38,066 bases of DNA, taken from assembly GCA_002347965.1 (NCBI GenBank), contig DDYN01000018.1:1-38066 (forward strand), written 5' to 3'. This document shows, piece after piece, positions 31,717 to 38,066 of this stretch. Position 1 is the first letter of the stretch. Every line of letters starts with the position of its first letter. The notes under the pieces were generated by a model. That model was not told where the DNA came from, made no database searches, and worked only from the letters and a program-made list of their open reading frames with translations. A program made the position numbers and the translations under genes. This DNA comes from UBA2233 sp002347965 [NCBI: Nitrospirae bacterium UBA2233]. GTDB lineage: Bacteria > UBA2233.

Positions 31717-31720
31717 GGGG

Positions 31721-32293
31721 CTAGCGCACGAGCTCCGGGTTCTCTAAAACGAGCGTCACCGGGCCTGCAGGGGCCTGACGAAAACGTACCTCCCCTAACA
31801 CGACCAGGTGGTTCTGGTTGCGGCTGTACGTAGGAATCGTCGCTAGAATCGTCGTTGCCTGGTTCGGGATCAAAGGAAAATCCCCGAGCACCTTCCCGTT
31901 TAGCTCGACCTGGATATGCGCGCTCTCGGCCGCCATCCTCGGGTCTTCAAGCCGTGCCGTGGCCTGGAGCGTGCTGTATTGCCTGGTTAGCCCGAAAAAG
32001 TAAAAAGTTTGGAGAGGCTTGTTCAAGAAGGGCTCTAGCCCGTTTGGTTGGATGGTCGCCTTAAGGGCGTTTGTCGCGGTACCGAACTCGAGCGTGACTG
32101 GTGCGCCTTCTGGCATGACTGTCGCGTTTGCGTAAGGAACTCCCGTCTGCGTCCCCTGCTCGATAAACCGGCTGACTTCGAAATTCTTGGCCGCGGGCGA
32201 GTTCGAGATGAGCTCGACCAAAGAAACCCCCTGGCCGAACGAGGCGGTTGCGGGAAGGACCAACATGGAAAAGAGAACCAAGGCACTCCGCAT
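31721..32293 (-). CDS. Small exported protein of unknown function
   Basis: 190 residues with a clear signal peptide (MRSALVLFSMLVLPATASFGQ, cleavage after about residue 18-20). The mature part is beta-rich, with VTLEFGTATNALKATIQP, STLQATARLED, AHIQVELNGKVLGDF, LVVLGEVRFRQAPAGPVTLVLENPELV, reminiscent of a carbohydrate-binding or jelly-roll domain, but I cannot name it. ATG 32293 is preferred to one ten codons upstream because it begins the signal peptide directly. A good promoter lies about 50 bp upstream. It is divergent from the radical SAM gene. Confidence 0.75.
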   Translation of the reverse strand: MRSALVLFSMLVLPATASFGQGVSLVELISNSPAAKNFEVSRFIEQGTQTGVPYANATVMPEGAPVTLEFGTATNALKATIQPNGLEPFLNKPLQTFYFFGLTRQYSTLQATARLEDPRMAAESAHIQVELNGKVLGDFPLIPNQATTILATIPTYSRNQNHLVVLGEVRFRQAPAGPVTLVLENPELVR

Positions 32294-32343
32294 AAAACCT
32301 GTCTCCTCGATGTTGAACGTCAAGCGGGTATTAACAATGAAGT

Positions 32344-32372
32344 ACTTTAACCGGGTTTATTTGTTTTGGCAA
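32344..32372 (-). promoter_or_regulatory. Promoter of the small exported protein gene
   Basis: On the minus strand TTGCCA (32372-32367), 17 bp, TAAAGT (32349-32344): five and four matches to consensus at ideal spacing. Confidence 0.5.
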
Positions 32373-32386
32373 GCCGCCTTTCTTCC

Positions 32387-32415
32387 TTTCCAACCGGCTT
32401 ACGAACGATTACACT
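32387..32415 (+). promoter_or_regulatory. Promoter of the radical SAM gene, possibly leaderless
   Basis: TTTCCA (32387-32392), 17 bp, TACACT (32410-32415). Only six bases separate the -10 from the ATG at 32422, and GTAAAA there gives no ribosome site, so transcription would start at or beside the start codon. Confidence 0.4.
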
Positions 32416-32421
32416 GTAAAA

Positions 32422-33276
32422 ATGACCACGAACTGGACATCCACGCTTTCTGTCAGCTCGCACCCACGGGATAACCTGGGGCTAGGTTACGTCTACGCAG
32501 TCGCTTCACGCCGCTCGGGCGGGATATCCGTGGGGATCAACGTGAACCCGAACAAGGCATGCAACTACCGCTGCCTTTACTGCCAGGTCGAAGGCCTTAC
32601 ACGGGGGAAGGCTCCGGCTCTCGATTTGAAGCGTCTCAAGGCGGAGCTCAAGGCGTTCTTGGTGGATGCTTCAAGGGCACAACGGTCTGTAGAGCCGTGT
32701 TCGATCCGCGACATAGCCATTTCGGGCGATGGCGAACCCACGAGCCTGGAGGCCTTCGACGAGCTCGTGTTGGCACTCCGCGAAGCGCTCTTTGAAAGCG
32801 GCCTTCTTGGGCGGGTAAATGTTGTCCTCATCACGAACGGAACGTTGGTTCGGAGGGCACGCGTCCAGAAAGGCCTTGCTGTTTTGGCCACGATACGAGG
32901 CGAGGTGTGGTTCAAACTGGATGCGGCGAGCAATGAGGGCATTGCGCTAATCCACGACGCGCGCGTTTCCCCCTGGCGGCTTTACGAAAACCTAAAGGTA
33001 GCCTCGAGCCTTTGCTCCACCTGGGCCCATACGCTGTGTTTTCGGCTGGACGGTACGGCTCTTCTGGATGTACCAAGGGAGCGTGAGGCGTACCTTGCGT
33101 TTTTGGGAAGGGCTCAAAAAGAAGGGCTTCCGCTCGGGGGGGTCGTGCTGTACACGCTTGCCAGGCCATCCCTCCAGCCTGAGGCGCCTAGACTTTCCGC
33201 TGTTTCTGAAGCCTGGCTTCAAGCTCTGGCGTCGGACGTTCACGGCCTTGGGCTCGACGTTCGCGTGCATTCCTAA
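32422..33276 (+). CDS. Radical SAM protein of unknown substrate
   Basis: 284 residues. The [4Fe-4S]/SAM motif CNYRCLYC (Cys47, 51, 54) follows a conserved SGGISVGINVNPNKAC lead-in. Later blocks are DIAISGDGEPTS (about 93-104), with the GGE-like SAM contact replaced by GDGEPT, VVLITNGTL (about 133-141) and VWFKLDAAS (about 161-169). This layout resembles radical SAM proteins of the COG0731 group (wybutosine-like enzymes). The substrate is unknown. No auxiliary-cluster cysteines are obvious at the C-terminus. It has no visible ribosome site. An exported protein gene follows 18 bp later. Confidence 0.85.
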   Translation: MTTNWTSTLSVSSHPRDNLGLGYVYAVASRRSGGISVGINVNPNKACNYRCLYCQVEGLTRGKAPALDLKRLKAELKAFLVDASRAQRSVEPCSIRDIAISGDGEPTSLEAFDELVLALREALFESGLLGRVNVVLITNGTLVRRARVQKGLAVLATIRGEVWFKLDAASNEGIALIHDARVSPWRLYENLKVASSLCSTWAHTLCFRLDGTALLDVPREREAYLAFLGRAQKEGLPLGGVVLYTLARPSLQPEAPRLSAVSEAWLQALASDVHGLGLDVRVHS

Positions 33277-33294
33277 AGTCTAGCGGAGGCGGTC

Positions 33295-34092
33295 ATGAGG
33301 CACGTTTGGTGGCTACTCGTTTTGTTCAGCTTTTCGATCGTCCTAGAGCAGCGTGTCGTCGCCGAGGATGGGGTTATGCTTCCACCCAAAGGGAGCTCGT
33401 TTACCTACAAAGTCGTTGTCGAAGGCAAAAAAGCCGCCACGATGACCCTTTGGGAAGAGCCTGGCACAAGGCTCGAAACGCACACCTTCCTTGGCATCGT
33501 CAAGGGCTTTAGGCCCCAGATCGAAGGACTTTCAGAATCCCTGCCCGCAAGGGACTGTATCCATTGGAGGGTCACGCGGCCCGGCCAAAAAGACTACCGA
33601 GCGGATTTCTACTACGCGCTAGAAAGTTCAAGCATCCGGCTTTACTTCGAACAGACTTCGGATGGAGGAATGGCGTTTTACGAAGACCCCCTGCCAGTGC
33701 TGGTGTTCCCGTTCAAAGCCGGAAAAACCTTTTCCGGCAACAGCGCGTTTTATCTCAGGATGCCAGATACGGGTGTGGCATTAATGCACGAGTATCGTTC
33801 GAAAGATCTGAAGAGCGACACGATTGAAGGCAGCGTAAGGATGGTCGAGACACGTGTCGCTAACGTGGAGGCAGGCGCGTTTCTATGCATGAACACGCTA
33901 AGCGTGTTCCAGGCCAAAACCGGGCGCCTCTTTTCGTCTGCCAGGACTAAGGTTGAAATGGAACGGTTTTGGTCCGAAGATTTGCGCTATTTCGTCAAGG
34001 AACATTCACGGATCCGAATGGATGCAATGATCGATTCGGAAGGAACGATCGAGCGGGAGCTGATAAAGTTTTCGCAAGATGGCACGGATTAA
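33295..34092 (+). CDS. Exported protein of unknown function (DUF3108-like appearance)
   Basis: 265 residues with a signal peptide (MRHVWWLLVLFSFSIVLEQRVVA). The mature part is beta-rich: GSSFTYKVVVEGKKAATMTLWEE, DYRADFYYALESSSIRLYFEQ, VLVFPFKAGKTFSG, and VANVEAGAFLCMNT, then RFWSEDLRYFVKEHSRIRM. The alternation resembles lipid-binding barrels of the DUF3108 or LolA/B sort (the phrases VEAGAFLC...V and WFxxDLRYFVK are typical), but I cannot confirm this by eye. GGAGG lies 6-10 bases before the ATG. It is probably translated from the same transcript as the radical SAM gene (18-bp gap). Confidence 0.72.
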   Translation: MRHVWWLLVLFSFSIVLEQRVVAEDGVMLPPKGSSFTYKVVVEGKKAATMTLWEEPGTRLETHTFLGIVKGFRPQIEGLSESLPARDCIHWRVTRPGQKDYRADFYYALESSSIRLYFEQTSDGGMAFYEDPLPVLVFPFKAGKTFSGNSAFYLRMPDTGVALMHEYRSKDLKSDTIEGSVRMVETRVANVEAGAFLCMNTLSVFQAKTGRLFSSARTKVEMERFWSEDLRYFVKEHSRIRMDAMIDSEGTIERELIKFSQDGTD

Positions 34093-34171
34093 ACGCTCTC
34101 TATCTATGGCTCGATCTTTGCTGTAGATGGATCGAAAGCGCGAAAAGCCCAAAAGCAGGGCCTAAGAAGTG

Positions 34172-35083
34172 CTAGGCGTCCTTCGGTTGCTCCCCTTTTG
34201 GCTTTTTTTGTATATAGCGAACGAGCCCTAGGACGTTCGTCCAAGGGGGGTTGATTCGCTCGTAGAGCGTACAGGTAGCTTCATCAAGCCCAAGCGCATG
34301 AAATTCCTGCCTGAAGGCGTTCTCGAACTGCTCCTTTAGGGTATCGGGGTCAAGCCCGTCTTCCAGCCCCTTTTGAATAAAGCGCTCGAAGCGCAACAGA
34401 CGGTCTTTGAGCGAGGCTAAGTGCTCCTTCGTGTCGGTGAACGGACCGAAATGGGTTAGGAACAATACCGAAGGGTTTAAGGCGGCAAGCGTATCGATCG
34501 ATCGAACCCAGTCCTCGACGTGGATGTCCGGCGGGGGGCAGGGAGGGACGGCCGGCCCTTTTTTGCCGTAGCGCACGCCTCCGATATCGCCGCATACGAT
34601 CGCCCCGTCGATAAAGTAGGCCAAGTGGTGAACGGCGTGCCCCGGTGTATCGAGCGCTACGATTTGGACGTCGCCCAGCGAAACGCGCTCTTTGTCTTGA
34701 AGGGTCTTCACGCGGTCCTCCGGAATAGGCCGAATCTCCCCCCATAGTTCTTCCGCCATCCCGCCGTAGAGGCGCTTTACCGAGCTCCAGAGCCTTTCGG
34801 GCTGGACAAGGTGTGAGGCCGCCTTGGGGTGGGCGTAGACCTTCGCCCCGTGTTCGGCAAACCACCATGCCGCGCCGGCGTGGTCTAAATGGACGTGTGT
34901 GACGAACACGTGCCGCACGTCCTGAGGGGACACCCCGGCCCCTAGAAGCCCGGCCTTGAGCCCTTCTAATGACGACGCCGGGCCCGTCTCGAACAGGGCA
35001 GGGCCCTCTTGCGTGTTCATCAGAAAGGCCCCGACAGCGGCTTTGTTCCCCAAAAACAGGGTATCGAGTGTTTGAAGTTCCAT
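34172..35083 (-). CDS. MBL-fold metallohydrolase
   Basis: 303 residues. The metal-binding HVHLDH (63-68) is followed by LDTPGHAVHHLAYF (about 140-153), IVCGDIGG (about 157-164) and a later FLTHFGPF histidine, the full dinuclear-zinc set of the glyoxalase II/lactonase-type superfamily. The substrate is unknown; relatives include hydroxyacylglutathione hydrolases and lactonases. No signal peptide. ATG 35083 is chosen over one six codons upstream because GGAGG lies 6-10 bases before it. It converges on the preceding exported-protein gene across 79 bp, which contains only a weak TCGATC-N13-GATCGA hairpin. Confidence 0.87.
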   Translation of the reverse strand: MELQTLDTLFLGNKAAVGAFLMNTQEGPALFETGPASSLEGLKAGLLGAGVSPQDVRHVFVTHVHLDHAGAAWWFAEHGAKVYAHPKAASHLVQPERLWSSVKRLYGGMAEELWGEIRPIPEDRVKTLQDKERVSLGDVQIVALDTPGHAVHHLAYFIDGAIVCGDIGGVRYGKKGPAVPPCPPPDIHVEDWVRSIDTLAALNPSVLFLTHFGPFTDTKEHLASLKDRLLRFERFIQKGLEDGLDPDTLKEQFENAFRQEFHALGLDEATCTLYERINPPWTNVLGLVRYIQKKPKGEQPKDA

Positions 35084-35229
35084 GCCTGCCTCCGACTCCA
35101 AGACATGAGCCGCACGATTTTCTTTTAGGATAGCACCTAGTATGTCCAGATGTTCAACGCCATGGGAGAATAAGCCCGATTTGGCTTTTCTTTTTCTAAG
35201 GAAAAGCGATAACGGTTGAGCCTTGTCGT

Positions 35230-36147
35230 TTAAAACACTCTGTCTATATCGATTTCGTCCAGCCTTTGGATGCTTAGGCGTTCCATCAGCCTTTCAAGGG
35301 GCCCTGCCTGGTTCATCGTGTACAGATGAACCCATGGGCTTTTTGAGGCAAGGATTTCCTCGGCTTGTTGTGCGGCCCAGCTTACGCCCGCATCCAGGCA
35401 TTGTTCTGGCGTGACAGCCTTTTGGAGGGCGCTATTGAGCGGGGCGGGAATCTTGGTACCCTTCGCGATCCCCGGAATGGCCGAGAGCTGCTTTTGGGTT
35501 GTCACGATTAGAATGCCCGCAATTACCGGCACCCGGATTCCAGCAGCCTCCAGCGCGTCCAAGAACTCGAAAAAGCGGCGGTTGTCGAAGAACAGTTGGG
35601 TGACGATGAACTCCGCGCCCGCTTCAATTTTGGCCTTGAGGTGCCTTAGCTCTTCGCTTCGGCTTACGGATTCAGGGTGGCCTTCGGGGAAGCCCGCAAC
35701 GCCGAGACAAAGGCCCGTAGCGCGCTCCTTGATGAACCGGACAAGCTCTATCGCATGACGAAAATCGCCTTTGGTTGGGGCGTTTTGGGCGTTCTTTGGT
35801 GGGTCTCCGCGCACCGCTAGGATGTTTTCTATGTCATCCTCGAGGTAGTATTCGAGAATTTCGGCCACCTCTTTTTGGGAGCTGGAAATCCCGGAGATGT
35901 GCGGGACGATGGGGATAGGGGTGATACGCGTAAGCTTCCGAACGAGGGCAAGTGTCTGCTGCTTGCTCGAGCCGCCCGCCCCGTAGGTCACGTTGATAAA
36001 GGTAGGCCTTTTTTGAAGAAGCCTTGGGAGCACTTTCTCTAGCCGGACTTCGGCTTCCTTAGTCTTGGGCGGGAAGATCTCGAGACTAACGGAGGGCTTT
36101 CGGTTAGCAAGGAGTTCGCCTAAACGCATGGTGCCGTGTGGTTCCAT
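35230..36147 (-). CDS. metF: 5,10-Methylenetetrahydrofolate reductase
   Basis: 305 residues, a complete TIM-barrel flavoprotein. The catalytic glutamate is in VSLEIFPPK (Glu23, the counterpart of E. coli Glu28), with VTYGAGGS (53-60) and ILAVRGDPP (109-117) of the FAD/folate site. It reduces methylene-THF to methyl-THF, supplying methyl groups for methionine or the methyl branch of the acetyl-CoA pathway. ATG at 36147 lies 2 bp after the fhs stop; a second ATG at 36129 is possible. Nothing resembling the MetV partner is seen. A weak AT-rich hairpin (35184-35207) follows the gene. Confidence 0.93.
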   Translation of the reverse strand: MEPHGTMRLGELLANRKPSVSLEIFPPKTKEAEVRLEKVLPRLLQKRPTFINVTYGAGGSSKQQTLALVRKLTRITPIPIVPHISGISSSQKEVAEILEYYLEDDIENILAVRGDPPKNAQNAPTKGDFRHAIELVRFIKERATGLCLGVAGFPEGHPESVSRSEELRHLKAKIEAGAEFIVTQLFFDNRRFFEFLDALEAAGIRVPVIAGILIVTTQKQLSAIPGIAKGTKIPAPLNSALQKAVTPEQCLDAGVSWAAQQAEEILASKSPWVHLYTMNQAGPLERLMERLSIQRLDEIDIDRVF

Positions 36148-36149
36148 TC

Positions 36150-37772
36150 TCAAAAGAGGCCTAGGATGTTTCCCTGGCCATTCACGTCGACCCCAAGGGC
36201 TGCGGGGCGCCCAGGAAGGCCAGGCATGGTCTGGATGTCGCCGGCGAACGCCGTAATGAACCCGGCACCCGTTGCGATTCGAAAACCTTCGATAGGGACG
36301 ATAAAGTCCTTCGGTACACCCTTTCTTTGGGGGTCGTGGCTAAGCGACATGGGAGTTTTAGCGATGTTCACTGGAAGACCGGTTAGGCCAAGCGCCTCGA
36401 TTCGCTCGAGCTCTTTTGCTGCCTTCGGCGAAAAGCGAACATCGTCTGCCCCGTAGAGCGTTGTGGCGATTCGATGCAGCTTATCTTGCGTGGCGTATTC
36501 TTGCGTGTAGAGCGGACGAAACCCTTGCCTTTCCGTATGGGCCTCAAGCAGCAATTCGGCCAGGTCCATTGCGCCTGCCGAGCCTAACGCATGGGCGCGT
36601 ACCTTCCTTGCTCCGGACGCTCCAAACCCCAAGGCTGCGTCTTCGATCGTACGAAGGTGCCCTGGGGCGTCGCCTGCAAACACGTTCAAGGCGACAAGGC
36701 AAGGTAGCCCGAACGTTCGGACGTTCTCGATGTGTTTTTGCAAGTGCGAAAGCCCAGCCTTTAGCCCGCCATTGCCGTGATTTAAGAGCCCTTGGAGGGT
36801 AACGACGAGCACGACCAATTCTGGAGCCGTTCCCAAGGCTGGCACCTTGATGTGGGCTAATTTTTCGAGCCCGCAGTCTGTCCCGAACCCCGCCTCGGTC
36901 ACGACGATGTCGCCCAAGGCGAGGGCCAGGGTATCCGCCACGACCGAGCTCGCCCCGTGAGCGATATTCGCGAAAGGGCCTGCGTGCACAAGGCAAGGGG
37001 TGTGCTCGATCGTCTGAACGAGGTTTGGGAGGAGGGCATGCTTTAAGAGTGCTGTCATCGCGCCAGAAGCGCCCAACGCCTCGAGCGTCACGAGCCCGCC
37101 TTGGGCATCGAACCCCACGCTTGCCCGGCCAAGCCGGAGCCTTAGATCGTCCAAGCCTTTCGCAAGAGCCAAAATGGCCATTGTCTCGGAAGCGGGCGTA
37201 ATTTCGAAGCGAGTTTCCTCGAGTTCCCCGCCGATCCCCGCCACGATGTGGCGAAGCTGCCGTTCGTTCAAATCCATCACTCTAGGCCACCACACAGATC
37301 GGGGCTCGATCCCCAAGCAGTTTCCGTGAAAGCGATGGGCGCCAAGGACGGCGGCGGCCAGGTTCTGGGCCTGGGTAACGGCGTGGAAATCGCCCGTGAA
37401 GTGCAGGTTGATATCTTCCATCGGCAGAATTTGGGCAAACCCGCCCCCGGTGGCGCCTCCCTTGATCCCGAAAACGGGCCCCATCGAGGGTTCCCGAAGA
37501 GTGAGAATCGCCCTCTTGCCAAGCCTACAGAGTGCCATGGCAAGCCCGATCGCGACGGTCGTCTTTCCTTCGCCCCTGGAACTGGCCGGGTTGATCCCGC
37601 TGACGACGACGTAGCGGGCCCGCTTGGATGTACCAAGAAGTGCCTCAAGCTTTACCTTTGCGATATGCTCCCCATACATGAACAACCGCTCGGGCGAAAG
37701 GCCGAGCCCGCCTGCAACCTCGCGGATCGGCTTGAGGCGGACCTTGCTTGCAATCTCGAAATCTTTGGTCAT
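36150..37772 (-). CDS. fhs: Formate-tetrahydrofolate ligase
   Basis: 540 residues, normal for the family. ATP-dependent formation of 10-formyl-THF from formate. The P-loop is in SSRGEGKTT (64-72). REPSMGPVFGIKGGATGGG (93-111) and DINLHFTGDFHAV (120-132) are family signatures, and the C-terminal GDIQTMPGLPGRPAA is typical. It is immediately upstream of metF (2-bp gap) on the same strand. folD, which links the two steps, is not in this window. The enzyme serves formate assimilation or purine and methionine C1 supply; an acetogenic pathway cannot be concluded from these two genes. Start ATG at 37772 after a GGGCGG. Confidence 0.96.
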   Translation of the reverse strand: MTKDFEIASKVRLKPIREVAGGLGLSPERLFMYGEHIAKVKLEALLGTSKRARYVVVSGINPASSRGEGKTTVAIGLAMALCRLGKRAILTLREPSMGPVFGIKGGATGGGFAQILPMEDINLHFTGDFHAVTQAQNLAAAVLGAHRFHGNCLGIEPRSVWWPRVMDLNERQLRHIVAGIGGELEETRFEITPASETMAILALAKGLDDLRLRLGRASVGFDAQGGLVTLEALGASGAMTALLKHALLPNLVQTIEHTPCLVHAGPFANIAHGASSVVADTLALALGDIVVTEAGFGTDCGLEKLAHIKVPALGTAPELVVLVVTLQGLLNHGNGGLKAGLSHLQKHIENVRTFGLPCLVALNVFAGDAPGHLRTIEDAALGFGASGARKVRAHALGSAGAMDLAELLLEAHTERQGFRPLYTQEYATQDKLHRIATTLYGADDVRFSPKAAKELERIEALGLTGLPVNIAKTPMSLSHDPQRKGVPKDFIVPIEGFRIATGAGFITAFAGDIQTMPGLPGRPAALGVDVNGQGNILGLF

Positions 37773-38066
37773 CCAAAACCGCCCTTTTCCTGTCTAGCTC
37801 CGCCGGTTTCGTGAAGCGCTTCGTACAAGATTTATTATTGTAACGTTTTTTGAGGGCTGGGTGTAGCTACGAGAGTCCGTCTCTGCGAGCACTTTGGCCG
37901 TGCCCTTGAGCCTGTCCCAGTAGCCGACAGGCGGGACATTCTTGTCCCGCGTTTGCGCTGCCAGCCTACGGCCTAGGATGCCGGTTCTGTCTGGTCGAAC
38001 TCCCTATTGTGTAAACCTATCCCTCGCCGCGCGCGCGTTTTCTGGCCGTTTTATCCTTGTACATCG
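37773..38066. other. Intergenic region upstream of fhs, to the window edge
   Basis: No gene is convincing. An AT-rich part at 37831-37845 contains TACAAT on the minus strand (37842-37837), a possible -10 for fhs without a good -35. GAAGCGCTTC (37813-37822) is a perfect short palindrome in the leader. The distal part holds the double hairpin at 37911-37950. Confidence 0.4.
37911..37950. repeat. Double hairpin including an inverted copy of the palindromic repeat
   Basis: CCTGTC-N9-GACAGG (37911-37931) abuts GCGGGACA-TTCT-TGTCCCGC (37931-37950). The second has an 18-bp core identical, in reverse, to copy 2 at 12526-12543, with its outermost pair changed but still paired. Confidence 0.65.

Noticed and set aside
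35184-35207. Intrinsic terminator after metF
   Set aside because: GCTTTTC-N10-GAAAAGC pairs but is AT-rich and has no T-run on the metF strand; too weak to call.

Overview
The window is about 38 kb of moderately GC-rich (by eye, mid to high fifties percent), densely coded bacterial chromosome. It is not phage or plasmid. I count 30 protein genes (one cut by the left edge), two broken genes in one 0.9-kb gap, one clear intrinsic terminator and several candidate promoters and operators. By eye I found no rRNA, tRNA or CRISPR array. Signal peptides, a lipoprotein, MetX/MetW, a GlsB-type protein and fatty-acid genes suggest a diderm heterotroph. The lineage cannot be fixed from these genes.

Region 1 (1-12.3 kb, all minus strand): glutamate dehydrogenase, a membrane-anchored nitrilase-fold amidohydrolase, a secreted debranching-type glycosidase and the start of transketolase are closely spaced. 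Upstream lie a PLP enzyme of the cystathionine synthase/lyase family with a near-consensus promoter, a BlaI repressor/M56 protease pair, and two exported phosphatases (a beta-propeller phosphoesterase lipoprotein and a purple-acid-phosphatase-like enzyme). The theme is scavenging of N, C and P plus sulfur amino acid synthesis.

Region 2 (12.3-18.1 kb): a gap with a cluster of palindromic repeats, a helical-backbone metal-receptor protein without signal peptide coupled to a dienoyl-CoA isomerase, a 638-bp gap, then on the plus strand a 570-residue acyl-CoA dehydrogenase and a protein joining a winged-helix-like domain, cysteine clusters and two [4Fe-4S] ferredoxin motifs. This looks like fatty-acid or acyl-CoA oxidation with an unusual iron-sulfur partner.

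Region 3 (18.1-24.3 kb): a gene graveyard (an interrupted beta-sandwich ORF facing an internally deleted IS607-type recombinase), a GlsB-type membrane protein, an SDR, a metW-metX-doxX operon, a divergent serine hydrolase, and an ABC ATPase.

Region 4 (24.3-27.8 kb): heat-shock unit hsp20-clpB-small membrane protein-ABC ATPase, with a strong terminator between hsp20 and clpB and a perfect 16-bp palindrome in the hsp20 leader.

Region 5 (27.8-38.1 kb): an SDR, a ThDP enzyme, three uncharacterised exported proteins, a radical SAM protein with a possible leaderless transcript, an MBL hydrolase, and a tightly coupled fhs-metF pair. metX, the metB-like gene and metF, scattered over the window, together cover O-acetylhomoserine formation, sulfur incorporation and methyl supply for methionine.
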